In this document: positions 1-8,210 of the stretch, in pieces | How positions within the stretch are numbered: position 1 is the first letter of the stretch | Layout: each line of letters opens with the position of its first letter | NCBI RefSeq assembly: GCF_938002845.1 | Contig: NZ_CALKZP010000034.1 | Location: forward strand, 1 to 42,310 | Reading direction: 5' to 3' | From: an uncultured Campylobacter sp. | GTDB taxonomy: Bacteria; Campylobacterota; Campylobacteria; Campylobacterales; Campylobacteraceae | Length of the DNA stretch: 42,310 bases | Notes under the pieces: model-generated | Told to the model about the DNA's origin: nothing | The model's database searches: none | The model's input: only the letters and a program-made list of their open reading frames with translations | Program-made: the position numbers and the translations under genes

Positions 1-54
1 AGCGCAACCTTGCCATGGTTGATGTCGCGAGTTCGACTCTCGTTTCCCGCTCCA
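1..54 (+). tRNA. tRNA-Gly (GCC anticodon), 3' part
   Basis: The first 54 bases are the 3' two thirds of a tRNA; the 5' acceptor and D arm lie outside the window. The anticodon stem CAACC/GGTTG encloses the loop TTGCCAT with anticodon GCC, which reads Gly codons. A T arm (GCGAG, loop TTCGACT, CTCGT) follows, then the acceptor strand TTCCCGC, discriminator T and an encoded CCA ending at 54. Confidence 0.93.
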
Positions 55-130
55 TCTTAACTTCAAATTTTAAAATTCCTTCCGTTTCGCTCGCTTTTGA
101 AGCACAAAATTTCGATATGAAAGCTTTGAA

Positions 131-685
131 ATGAAAATTTTAGTTTGCGTAAGCGGCGCGAGTTTTTGCGAGATCGGGCTTGATCTGCTTAAATTTCTTG
201 CCAGCTCGCCGCATGAAATTCACGCCGTACTTACGCAGGGCGCGCGCCGCGTCCTGCGCGCCGAAAGCGGCATAGACGCGGACGAGGTCTTAAAATCCGC
301 GGAATTTAGGAGCGTAAAATTCTATCCCGACGACGATCTGGGCGCGCCGCCCGCTTCGGGCTCATTCGGCATTGACGCCACAATCTTTGCGCCCTGCTCT
401 ATTGGCTCTTTGGCTAAAATTTACGGCGGGCTTTGCGACAGCTTAAGCACCCGCGCCGCTGCAGTCGCGTTAAAAGAGCACAAGCGGCTGGTTCTTGGCG
501 TACGTGAGATGCCGCTTTCTGCGATCAGCCTGCGTCAGATGAGTGAGCTAGCCGCACTCGGCGTCATCATCGCTCCGCCCGTGATCGCAGGCTACTGCGG
601 CGTGCAAAATTTAAAAAATTTCATAATCGGCAAGTGGTGCGACGCGCTGGGCGTGCAAAACGAGCTATTTAAAAGGTGGCAATAA
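131..685 (+). CDS. ubiX: Flavin prenyltransferase UbiX
   Basis: UbiX makes prenylated FMN, the cofactor of UbiD-type decarboxylases, from reduced FMN and dimethylallyl phosphate; in this group it serves quinone-related decarboxylation. The 184-residue protein begins with the flavoprotein-fold start MKILVCVSGAS (the SGAS loop binds flavin phosphate). Further along it has the conserved stretch APCSIGSLAKI and a basic VLGVREMPLS segment, both typical of the family, and its length is normal. The stop TAA shares one base with the ATG of coaD, so translation is coupled. UbiX next to coaD and tmk is a conserved Campylobacter arrangement. Confidence 0.9.
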   Translation: MKILVCVSGASFCEIGLDLLKFLASSPHEIHAVLTQGARRVLRAESGIDADEVLKSAEFRSVKFYPDDDLGAPPASGSFGIDATIFAPCSIGSLAKIYGGLCDSLSTRAAAVALKEHKRLVLGVREMPLSAISLRQMSELAALGVIIAPPVIAGYCGVQNLKNFIIGKWCDALGVQNELFKRWQ

Positions 686-1161
686 TGCAAAACTCAAGAA
701 AATGTATCTATCCGGGCACTTTCGATCCTATCACGAACGGCCATCTGGACGTCATCAAGCGTGCGCTAGGGCTTTTTGATGAAGTCATCGTCGCAGTCGC
801 GCTAAACGAGAGCAAAAAGCCCTACTTCAGCCTAAAATCCAGACTAGAGATGGCGCGAGCCGCGACACGCGGGCTTCGTGGCGTGAGCGTGCAAAGCTTT
901 GATAATCTGCTCGTGGATTTTGCTAAATCTTGCGGCGTGCGCTTCGTTATCCGCGGACTCCGCGCGGTTAGCGACTTTGAGTACGAGCTGCAGATCGGCT
1001 ATGCAAACGCCTCGCTATGGGAGAAATTTGAGAGCGTGTATTTGATGCCGACGCTCAAAAACGCCTTCATCTCAAGCTCGATTGTCCGCTCCGTTTTGAG
1101 CCACGGCGGCGACGTTTCGCACCTGGTGCCGAGCGAAATTTTAAAATTTTTGAAAAAATGA
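685..1161 (+). CDS. coaD: Phosphopantetheine adenylyltransferase
   Basis: CoaD transfers AMP from ATP to 4'-phosphopantetheine in the penultimate step of coenzyme A synthesis in the cytosol. The 158-residue product has the nucleotidyltransferase motif GTFDPITNGH near the N-terminus, the RGLRAVSDFEYE stretch in the middle and the ISSSIVR motif near the C-terminus, all hallmarks of CoaD. I chose the ATG at 685, which overlaps the ubiX stop in TAATG and has AAGG a few bases upstream, over a GTG at 676. A repeated hairpin (1177-1205) follows the stop and probably ends the transcript. Confidence 0.95.
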   Translation: MQNSRKCIYPGTFDPITNGHLDVIKRALGLFDEVIVAVALNESKKPYFSLKSRLEMARAATRGLRGVSVQSFDNLLVDFAKSCGVRFVIRGLRAVSDFEYELQIGYANASLWEKFESVYLMPTLKNAFISSSIVRSVLSHGGDVSHLVPSEILKFLKK

Positions 1162-1176
1162 GCTTGCAAGCTACTG

Positions 1177-1205
1177 AAATTTAGCCCGCAGGTGCGGCTA
1201 AATTT
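1177..1205 (+). terminator. Hairpin after coaD, repeated family
   Basis: The inverted repeat AAATTTAGCC (1177-1186) and GGCTAAATTT (1196-1205) forms a perfect 10-bp stem with a 9-base loop, 15 bases after the coaD stop. The same stem sequence recurs at 28967-28997 and, right after proS, at 38840-38868. There is no long U tract, so termination is inferred from position and recurrence. Confidence 0.5.
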
Positions 1206-1234
1206 AAAATTTGTAAGCTGCACGGGAGATAAAA

Positions 1235-2311
1235 ATGGATGAGATAGAAAGACTGCGAACGTTTTTAAAAAGCGTGAGAGATGAATACAAAGCCTTACAT
1301 AAAATAGCCGAAGCGCAGGTCGTAAGTAGGCGCTGGGCGTCTGGTAGCTATATCAATTTAGAGCCGTTTTATTTCGAATATAACCGCTTCTTTAAGGGCA
1401 AAATTTTAAAAGCTAAACCAAAAAAGATCGCAAATGCCTACGAATACGGCTTTGACGCGCGAGATCGCGTCGTTTTTGAAAGACAACATGACGACAAAAA
1501 ATCTTCCTGGGATAATTTGTATTTTTGGGGGCGGGACGAAGTTTTAAAATATCACTTCGGCTGCTATAATAAAAAATGCTCAAAATGCTTCTATATAAAA
1601 AGATTTGTCTATGAGGGTGGCGTGCTAAAGTCCATCTACTCGGCCTTTGACAACAACGCCTATGGGATAGAAAATTTTACTTACGAAGGCGGCAAGCTCG
1701 CACAAAGACGAGAGTATGTAGAGCACCCTCGCGCAGGCAGAAGGAATGACGTAACAAACTATGAATTTGACGCAATGGGCGAGCTAAGCTTAATAACCGA
1801 AAATGGTTATGTGCGCTATCAAAAGCCCGATAAGAATATGAGCTACAAAAAGCTCTATGAGCTCGCCGCGCAGAGGCTGCTGCCAGCGATTAAAGAGACG
1901 ATCAAAAAGCATGCGCCAGACTGCAAGCTCTACTGCATAAATTTAGCTTGCGACAATAGGAGTTTGCCGCCAATCATCGGATTCGGCTCGCAAGAACAGC
2001 GCGCGCAGTGGCTTGCACGAAAGGACGGCTGGCTTCTTTGGCTCGTTCCTGATTACGAGTTTCGAGCCGAGGTCGAAGTAGACTACGAAACGGCGAAAAT
2101 TTTCGATCTTTTCAATCAGGAAACGCAGCTAAATGATAAATATGCGCAGGCTAAAAAGCTCATTTGGGGGTGCGTGAAGCAGCTTAAAGCAGATCTTGGC
2201 GAATTTGCGCTCGATATGACGGAGGATTTTACGATCACGGCTACCGATTGCGATCTTGGCGATCTGAGGAAAGATTTCATAGCGATAAATCCCGAGCCGA
2301 TAAACGTATAG
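1235..2311 (+). CDS. Hypothetical protein, YD/RHS-like strand texture
   Basis: I do not recognise this 358-residue protein. It has no signal peptide or membrane segment. The N-terminal 40 residues are charged and probably helical. Residues about 65-200 contain repeated strand-like phrases (YEYGFDARDRV, FTYEGGKLAQR, YEFDAMGELSL), a texture like YD/RHS-type repeats, and a Cys cluster CYNKKCSKC that could bind metal. The C-terminal third is a separate globular part. It sits between coaD and tmk, which are neighbours in related Campylobacter, so it appears inserted. GGGAG lies upstream of the ATG. An immunity or effector-related role is possible but nothing here proves it. Confidence 0.7.
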   Translation: MDEIERLRTFLKSVRDEYKALHKIAEAQVVSRRWASGSYINLEPFYFEYNRFFKGKILKAKPKKIANAYEYGFDARDRVVFERQHDDKKSSWDNLYFWGRDEVLKYHFGCYNKKCSKCFYIKRFVYEGGVLKSIYSAFDNNAYGIENFTYEGGKLAQRREYVEHPRAGRRNDVTNYEFDAMGELSLITENGYVRYQKPDKNMSYKKLYELAAQRLLPAIKETIKKHAPDCKLYCINLACDNRSLPPIIGFGSQEQRAQWLARKDGWLLWLVPDYEFRAEVEVDYETAKIFDLFNQETQLNDKYAQAKKLIWGCVKQLKADLGEFALDMTEDFTITATDCDLGDLRKDFIAINPEPINV

Positions 2312-2360
2312 GGCAAAATTTAAAATTTCATTGTCACGGTTTTATCATCGCGCGCAGCAC

Positions 2361-2567
2361 TCACCCACCCCAATGCGCCCCACTATGCATAACGCCGCCC
2401 TGCTCCGCAAAAGCGCCGCCCTTTCCATCTAGCGCCATCCGCTTCGCAAAGCACATATCCTGCTATGTATAATGGCTCCCTACCTCGCCCGACGCGTCAT
2501 CATATCCGCACGGCGTGCCGTCTTTACCGACCGGCGCTCCGCCCGGTAGATGTCCGTAAGCGCAAAT
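2361..2567 (-). pseudogene. Remnant of a small Gly/His/Met-rich protein gene
   Basis: One minus-strand frame reads protein-like sequence: GHLPGGAPVGKDGTPCGYDD, an in-frame TAG, then about 35 residues including MCFAKRMALDGKGG and MHSGAHWGG before a TGA at 2361. The Gly/His/Cys/Met-rich composition resembles small secreted or metal-associated proteins, but I cannot name a family. There is no good start codon upstream. With the internal stop it is best read as gene debris in the non-coding stretch 2312-2810, of which the rest shows nothing clear except the tmk promoter. Confidence 0.35.
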
Positions 2568-2780
2568 TTACTCGCTCGCTGTTATGCGACACATCCATTC
2601 GAGCGCTAAATTTAACCGCGAGCCGTGCCGCAAAGAATAAGTGTTTAGCAACAAAGCGCCCGATAAAATTTTACGCCTAAAGATCAAAAGCGGCTCGGAC
2701 AAGCTCGCGCAAAAGCCCGATTTTAAGACGAAATTTAGCGCCCGTCTGTTTAAAAAAGCCGCTATTTAGCTATAAGCTTG

Positions 2781-2786
2781 TAAAAT
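2781..2786 (+). promoter_or_regulatory. Probable -10 box of tmk
   Basis: TAAAAT lies 25 bases before the tmk ATG, inside the phrase TTGTAAAATAGCGC, which resembles the extended -10 elements seen before other genes here. There is no obvious -35, as is usual for Campylobacter sigma70 promoters. Confidence 0.4.
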
Positions 2787-2810
2787 AGCGCACAAATTTA
2801 AAGGCGAAAA

Positions 2811-3437
2811 ATGTATGTAATATTCGAAGGTATCGACGGCGTGGGCAAAAGCACGCAGATAGCGCGGCTGGCGGCGGCTTTTCCGCAGGCGATCGTGACC
2901 AAGGAGCCCGGCGGCACAAAGCTCGGCGAAGCGGTGCGAAGCCTCGTTTTGGGCGAGGATTTTAAGTGGCGGCGCGGCAGCGTAAATCTGCGCGAAGCCT
3001 GCGGCGAAATTTCAAAGCGCGCCGAGCTGCTTTTGTTCCTCGCAGACCGCGCCGAGCACTACGAGCGCGTGATAAAGGGCGGTGCGGACAGGCTCGTGCT
3101 AAGCGATCGCGGCTTCATCTCGGGGCTTGCCTATGCGCTGGCAAATGACGAAAACGCGGATCTTAGCGAGCTTATCGCGCTTAATAAATTTGCACTTGGG
3201 GGCAAATTTGCAGATAAAATCGTGCTGTTTTCGGCGGACGAACAGCTCGTCATGCGGCGGCTTAAAACGCGCGCTAGCAGCGATATAATCGAAGCTCGCG
3301 GGCTTAAATACCTAATGCGCGTGCAAGATCTTATGGCGCGGGCATGCGCGGCGTGCGAAGTTCAGACTCTGCAAATCGACGCCGCGCAATCCGAAGAAGT
3401 GATCTGCGATCAGATAAAAAATTTCATACTTTCTTAA
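2811..3437 (+). CDS. tmk: Thymidylate kinase
   Basis: Tmk phosphorylates dTMP to dTDP with ATP, an essential step of dTTP supply. The 208-residue protein has the P-loop FEGIDGVGKST near residue 4, the TKEPGGT dTMP-binding motif, the LLFLADRAEHYERVI helix and the DRGFISGLAYA motif with the DR(Y/F) signature. Length fits the bacterial family. It is normally next to coaD; here it is separated by about 1.6 kb of inserted sequence and has its own likely promoter. The short palindrome CTTAAAATTTTAAG spans its stop codon. Confidence 0.94.
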   Translation: MYVIFEGIDGVGKSTQIARLAAAFPQAIVTKEPGGTKLGEAVRSLVLGEDFKWRRGSVNLREACGEISKRAELLLFLADRAEHYERVIKGGADRLVLSDRGFISGLAYALANDENADLSELIALNKFALGGKFADKIVLFSADEQLVMRRLKTRASSDIIEARGLKYLMRVQDLMARACAACEVQTLQIDAAQSEEVICDQIKNFILS

Positions 3438-3735
3438 AATTTTAAGGCGTGAAATTTTGCCGCGGGAATTGATTTCTGAGGCTTGCCGTGAAATTTTAAC
3501 TATGGAATTCCGCCCATAAAATTTCATCTCCAAATTTCGTAATAGAATTTTGCAGTAGAAGTTTTGGCAAAATTTCATGGGCGGAATTTGTTTTATAATT
3601 TCGCAGCAAAATTTAGCCACGGAATTCTGTCTTAAAATTCCGCCGCAGACCAAAAAGCGCAAAATTTCATAAGCGAAATCCCGCGCGGAATTTTAATCCA
3701 CAGATTTGCAGGCGGAATTCCGCTTAAGCTTTAGA
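3438..3735 (+). repeat. Degenerate A/T-core minisatellite array
   Basis: This gap is filled by irregular repeats of an A/T core (GAATTCC, GAATTTT or AAAATTTC) separated by short GC-rich spacers such as GGGCGG, CCGCCGC and GCCGCGG. Examples are GGAATTCCGCCCAT, GGGCGGAATTTG and GGCGGAATTCCGC, with cores every 12-25 bases and many local palindromes. Much of it is stop-free in one minus-strand frame, giving an Asn/Lys/Ile/Phe-rich reading with no family resemblance. The same texture occurs inside several coding sequences in this window. Confidence 0.6.
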
Positions 3736-3746
3736 TTAAAAGGATA

Positions 3747-4337
3747 ATGATGAAGACATTAAAGTTCGTTTTGCGTAAGGTTTTTAAATTTATATTTCTG
3801 TTTTGGGTAGTCATAAGCTCGCTTTTGGGTAGCTATATTATCGCGGATAAATTTTTCGGCCGCACCGTCGTGGCCTGGACGCTCATCCGTGATTTTAGCA
3901 GCGCTTCGCTGGATCTGAAGGATTTTAGCATCAGCGCCCGCTTAAGAGCTACCACTATCGGCGGACGATCATGGCGCGACGAGCGCGAACCTGAGCCCGA
4001 CTTCTCGGACGACAACTCGACCGGCGCCCCGTATGAACTAAATATAAAATTTGAGCACGTGAGCGCGCCCGGGATCGTGCTGAAAAACATCAAGCTCGAG
4101 CAGGTGCAAAGCGGGCGTGTCGTTTTTGAAAAAGATGAGCTAGAGGTGCCGATAGAGATGGGCTATAGCGGTTACAAAAGCGGCGAATTAGAGATACCGG
4201 GTCTCGATTCTGCGCATGTCAAACACATACTGAGCGCCGAAATATGCGTGCCTGACGGCACTTGCACGAAGTTTGTGCATTATTTCTTGCCGTACAGGCA
4301 CGTAGAGGGCACAGCGGCTCTGCGAGGTATCTTTTAG
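3747..4337 (+). CDS. Membrane-anchored hypothetical protein
   Basis: I do not recognise this 196-residue protein. It starts with a basic segment and one hydrophobic stretch (residues about 13-33, rich in Phe, Leu, Ile and Val) that would be an uncleaved anchor or signal peptide. About 160 mostly hydrophilic residues follow, alternating like beta strands and likely periplasmic, with a pair of Cys (EICVPDGTC) that could form a disulfide. AAAGG precedes two adjacent ATG codons (3747 and 3750). It stands alone downstream of the A/T-core array. Confidence 0.7.
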   Translation: MMKTLKFVLRKVFKFIFLFWVVISSLLGSYIIADKFFGRTVVAWTLIRDFSSASLDLKDFSISARLRATTIGGRSWRDEREPEPDFSDDNSTGAPYELNIKFEHVSAPGIVLKNIKLEQVQSGRVVFEKDELEVPIEMGYSGYKSGELEIPGLDSAHVKHILSAEICVPDGTCTKFVHYFLPYRHVEGTAALRGIF

Positions 4338-4919
4338 CCGCGAAAGATTCGGCGTGAAATTTTAAAACATAAAATTTACGACGGCATGGGTTAATTTGGC
4401 GAAATAAACGAGTAAATTATCAATGCCTGCAACGCGGTATGGTTTATTTGCGTGGCAGGATTTTGCCGCTCGCCAGGAATTTGTGATTTCGCGGCGCATA
4501 AAATTTATAACGCAGCGTGAAATTCTGCCCGGCAAAAATTTATGCCCTATTCCGGCGCCGATAAATAAATCTGCTAACAAATCCCGCGAGGCTACAATCT
4601 ATTAATATGATAAATTTACAGTGCAGCGATTGAGTATAAAATTTTGAAATTATCGGCAAAAATATCATAATTCAAAAAGTGCGTTACATATTATAAAATG
4701 CGCTTTGTTATCATTCGCTCTTTTATAATTTTCAGTATTTTTGCTAGCCGTTTTAAAAACGCTTTGCAAAATTTAGAGCTAGATTAAAGCTTAAAATGCG
4801 CCTATTACGTATTTTTCGACCTATTCAAAATTTTATACTTCTTAAAAACCAAAATTTCAAGTATTTAAAATTTATCCCTAAATTTAAACTGCAATTTAAT
4901 TAAACATTAAAAATCTTTG
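4338..4919. other. Non-coding, AT-rich gap before the TonB receptor
   Basis: I see no supportable gene or RNA here. The first half contains A/T cores (GTGAAATTCTGCC, GGAATTTGTG) like those in the array at 3438. The second half is plain AT-rich sequence leading to the receptor promoter. A short stop-free frame at 4423-4605 has no gene-like features. Confidence 0.5.
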
Positions 4920-4925
4920 TATTAT
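4920..4925 (+). promoter_or_regulatory. Probable -10 box of the TonB receptor
   Basis: TATTAT lies 12 bases before the Fur-like palindrome and about 50 bases before the start codon. A transcript starting near 4932 would be overlapped by the palindrome, which fits iron repression. Confidence 0.4.
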
Positions 4926-4936
4926 TATTCGCCGCG

Positions 4937-4962
4937 TTAATAATCAATTCTATAATCATTAA
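4937..4962 (+). promoter_or_regulatory. Fur box-like palindrome
   Basis: TTAATAATC (4937-4945) and ATAATCATTAA (4952-4962) are inverted arms of a roughly 26-bp dyad centred at 4949-4950. They resemble the classical Fur consensus, which is built from NAT(A/T)AT-like hexamers. The site lies directly upstream of a haem/iron receptor, the expected Fur target. Binding is inferred. Confidence 0.6.
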
Positions 4963-4976
4963 GTAAGGAAATATGA

Positions 4977-7900
4977 ATGTTTAGAAGATTCTCTCTCTCT
5001 CTCTATGCCTCGCTGCTCTTTTATGGCTCGCTTTACGCGGAAGAGCCGACCAACTCACAAGAATTAGGAACTATCCAGGTAACCGGCAATGTCGATTCGC
5101 AAAGCGTAGCCGAGCAAAAGGTCGGCGAAACAAAAACCACCGCGCAGACTATTAAGAAGCAGCAGATCACCGATAGTAGAGACTTGGTGCGATACCAAAC
5201 CGGTATCACAGCGGTCGAGACGGGCAGATTCGGCGCTAGCGGATACGCCGTTCGCGGAGTGGACGAAAACCGCGTGGCTATCACGGTGGACGGGCTTCGT
5301 CAAGCGGAGACTCTAAGCTCGCAGGGCTTTAAAGACCTCTTTGAGGGGTATGGAAATTTTAATAACACAAGAAACGGCGTAGAGATGGAAAATGTCAAAA
5401 CGGCCAATATCACCAAAGGAGCCGATTCCATAAAAGCAGGAAGCGGCGCACTCGGCGGATCGGTTATGTTTGAAACCAAAGACGCTAGGGATTTCTTGAC
5501 GGAAAAGAATTACCATTTCGGCTTTAAACAGGGCTATCAAAGCGTCGATAGTCAAAATTTTCACTCCTTCACCGGTGCAGCTAGATACGGCTGGTTTGAT
5601 CTTTTGGTTATAAACACCGATAGACACGGTCATGAAAGAAAAAACTATTTCTACGACATATATGATAGTAAAGAGGACAAACTTCATATAGGAAAAACTC
5701 GTGAAAAGGCAGACCCATATACCATAACCAAAAAAAGCACACTCGTAAAGGTAGGGTTTCAGCCAGGCGATGAGAATAGATTTTCCGTTGGGATAGACGA
5801 TTATAAGCTAAATTCTGACGGTGAAGATTTTTCTTATACATTAAGACAGGGTTTTCGTCCAAATGCTCCAGAAGTATATGGAGATAGGACAAACCACGAT
5901 AGCTCAACCAGAAGAAACGTGCAATTTGCCTATGAAAATTTTAGCGAGACGCCGCTTTGGGATCATGTTAAAATTTCATATTCAAAGCAGAGTATTAAAA
6001 ACCGTGCGATAAACAGAGAGGGCTGCCAAGGAAGTGCTTGCCAGCAAACACAAAATCCATCGGGAATGCATCTAAATGAAAACTCAAGTGGATATGATCT
6101 CGTAGATAAAGATAATAAGCCACTTAGTGTCGATCCTACTCCTGGTGGTTGGCAAGAGGGCGCTATTAGAGATGGTTCTGGCAATGCGCTTTCCCGTTAT
6201 TCCGATTATACAATCAAAGATGGACTTTATTTAGATTGTTCCAAAATAGATTGCAATAAAAAATTTAAAGTATTGAAAGAAACATACGATGGGGATACTT
6301 GGGATTATAACTATGAATTGGTAGAAAGAGAGATAGAAAAACATACTCTTCCCGACGGAAGGGTTTACGGAACTATAAAAAAAGATTCCAGCGATGCAGA
6401 CGATATGACGAAAGAACATAAGTTATTTTTTCTAACTCCGTATACAGATGGCTATAATCGTATAATATATTCCGATAGGACATTAGAGACCAATACCCAG
6501 CAATTAAATTTGGATTTTGAGAAAGAGCTTAACCTATTTAACGTCATTGATAACTCCATATCATACGGCGGGCTTTTTGATAGAACAGATAAATCCATGA
6601 TCAATAGAGACGGATTTTATGAAGGAAATTCGCAATGGTGGAATGATATATTTTTTGGCAAAACAGCCAAGGGAGTAATAAATCCGGATTGGAATAGGCT
6701 TGGAAGATTAAGAAATAATACTACTGACATTAACACCTATCTGATTCCGGTGCAAACTACGACTACGGCGGGTTATATCGGGGATGAAATTCAAATCACC
6801 AAATATGTAGGCTTTGATCTTGGCTACCGCTACGACAAGGTAAAGCATAAACCAAAATATACAGGCTATCCCGAAGTGCCAAGGGGTATGATAATAGGTC
6901 TTTGGGTGCCCTATCCTTATAATCCTTTTGACGGAACCGGAACATATAGCTATAAATCCTCTTATGGAGAGGAAAATTATCAGCAAAATTTAAAATTCCT
7001 GTTAAGAGAGAAGGAATACAAAAGCGGCTCATATAAACTAGGTCTAAATTTAGACCCGCTGGATTGGATGAGAATACAGCTAAAAAGTTCTAAAGGTTTC
7101 CGCGCTCCGACATCGGATGAGGCATATATGACCTTTAAGCATCCGGACTTTTCTATCCGTCCAAATATCGACCTGGAAGCCGAGATCGCAAGGACAAAAG
7201 AAGTCGCCCTTACCTTTTATAGCGAGAGAAGCCGCATAACTTTCGATGTTTTTAAGACGGATTATAAAAATTTTATCGATCTTGAATTTTTGGGAAATTT
7301 ACAGGTCGTAGATCAGCAGATACCGTATCCGTTTTATCAAAACGTAAACCGAGATAGCGCCAAAGTTCATGGATTTGAGATAAATACCCATCTGGAGCTC
7401 GGCGATGTATCGGAGAGCCTGGAGGGATTTAGGCTGGGATATAAATACAGCAAACAAAAAGGCAGAATGTCGTGCGCCAGCAACGCCTCAAACGCCAATA
7501 ATTCAAACTCCGGATGCAGCAGGGGCGAAGAGGTGCCGATGAATGCGATCCAACCGCCTACTTCCGTCTATAATATCGGCTATTCTACGCCCGGCGACAA
7601 ATATGGCATTGATCTTTTCATCACCGACGTAGGAGCCAAGAAGCGCAAAGATACCTACAATATGTATTGGAAAAGCCAAGTCGAAAGAACGGATCCGTAT
7701 TGGGGGCACATCGATGCTTCTATAGTAAACGGAGAGCCCGTAACCGATAATACCAAAGGTTGGCGAAGCGGTGATTATACGGTAGTGGACGTTATTGCTT
7801 ATGCAAAGCCGCAAAAAAATTTTAACTTTAGTCTAGGCGTTTACAACCTAACCAACGCCAAGTATATCACTTGGGATAGCGCGCGCTCGATCAGGGCTTT

Positions 7901-8000
7901 TGGAACGGTCAATATGATCGATCAAGCGACGGGTGCGGGCATCGGTAGATTTTACGCGCCACGCAGAAATTTTAGATTTAACTGGGAGATAACGTTTTAG
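4977..8000 (+). CDS. TonB-dependent haemoglobin/transferrin-type receptor
   Basis: This 1007-residue outer-membrane receptor probably takes iron or haem from a host protein using TonB energy. The signal peptide ends about residue 21 (SLYA). A TonB box ELGTIQVTG (29-37) and a plug domain (to about residue 170, with VRGVDENRVAITVDGLRQ and GSGALGGSV) follow, then a large beta barrel. The C-terminus has the phrase YITWDSARSIRAFGT, the RFYAPRRNF motif and a terminal Phe, all characteristic of the haemoglobin/transferrin/lactoferrin receptor family (HmbR/HgpB/TbpA-like). AAGGA lies 7 bases before the ATG. A Fur-like site precedes it and a strong hairpin follows, so it is monocistronic. The middle (about 5680-6800) is visibly more AT-rich than the ends. 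A (CT)7 tract in the signal peptide may make it phase variable. Ligand is not determinable. Confidence 0.92.
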   Translation: MFRRFSLSLYASLLFYGSLYAEEPTNSQELGTIQVTGNVDSQSVAEQKVGETKTTAQTIKKQQITDSRDLVRYQTGITAVETGRFGASGYAVRGVDENRVAITVDGLRQAETLSSQGFKDLFEGYGNFNNTRNGVEMENVKTANITKGADSIKAGSGALGGSVMFETKDARDFLTEKNYHFGFKQGYQSVDSQNFHSFTGAARYGWFDLLVINTDRHGHERKNYFYDIYDSKEDKLHIGKTREKADPYTITKKSTLVKVGFQPGDENRFSVGIDDYKLNSDGEDFSYTLRQGFRPNAPEVYGDRTNHDSSTRRNVQFAYENFSETPLWDHVKISYSKQSIKNRAINREGCQGSACQQTQNPSGMHLNENSSGYDLVDKDNKPLSVDPTPGGWQEGAIRDGSGNALSRYSDYTIKDGLYLDCSKIDCNKKFKVLKETYDGDTWDYNYELVEREIEKHTLPDGRVYGTIKKDSSDADDMTKEHKLFFLTPYTDGYNRIIYSDRTLETNTQQLNLDFEKELNLFNVIDNSISYGGLFDRTDKSMINRDGFYEGNSQWWNDIFFGKTAKGVINPDWNRLGRLRNNTTDINTYLIPVQTTTTAGYIGDEIQITKYVGFDLGYRYDKVKHKPKYTGYPEVPRGMIIGLWVPYPYNPFDGTGTYSYKSSYGEENYQQNLKFLLREKEYKSGSYKLGLNLDPLDWMRIQLKSSKGFRAPTSDEAYMTFKHPDFSIRPNIDLEAEIARTKEVALTFYSERSRITFDVFKTDYKNFIDLEFLGNLQVVDQQIPYPFYQNVNRDSAKVHGFEINTHLELGDVSESLEGFRLGYKYSKQKGRMSCASNASNANNSNSGCSRGEEVPMNAIQPPTSVYNIGYSTPGDKYGIDLFITDVGAKKRKDTYNMYWKSQVERTDPYWGHIDASIVNGEPVTDNTKGWRSGDYTVVDVIAYAKPQKNFNFSLGVYNLTNAKYITWDSARSIRAFGTVNMIDQATGAGIGRFYAPRRNFRFNWEITF
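4990..5004 (+). repeat. (TC)7 dinucleotide tract in the signal peptide
   Basis: Fifteen bases of alternating T and C (seven CT units from 4991 plus a leading T) lie in codons 4-9 of the receptor. Loss or gain of one unit shifts the frame at once and would switch the gene off. The current count leaves the gene in frame. Confidence 0.75.
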
Positions 8001-8013
8001 GTCTTGGGTATGT

Positions 8014-8048
8014 TTCGATCCAAAATTTAAAACGAATTTTGGATCGAA
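8014..8048 (+). terminator. Strong hairpin after the TonB receptor
   Basis: TTCGATCCAAAATT (8014-8027) and its exact complement AATTTTGGATCGAA (8035-8048) form a 14-bp stem with a 7-base loop, 13 bases after the receptor stop. No clean U tract follows; termination is inferred from stem strength and position. Confidence 0.6.
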
Positions 8049-8210
8049 GGCTCGATTTGATCGAATTGAGCCCTGCTTTGCAATTTACGCTTTAAATTTA
8101 TATCCAATGAGCCTTTACAACGCAAGAGCAAGATCGCTTCGTATTTTTGGCATTTCGATAAAATTTTTAGCGATATAATTTTCGCCGAACGGTAACATTT
8201 TGCGTGTGCA

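Noticed and set aside
2248..2680. Two plus-strand open frames after the 358-residue gene
   Set aside because: Their composition is not protein-like, no start signals are seen, and the better coding signal lies on the opposite strand (2361-2567).
3312..3662. Open frame of 116 codons on the minus strand over the end of tmk and the A/T-core array
   Set aside because: It overlaps tmk, has no ribosome-binding site and its Asn/Lys/Ile-rich reading follows the repeat texture; kept only as evidence that the array is stop-free.
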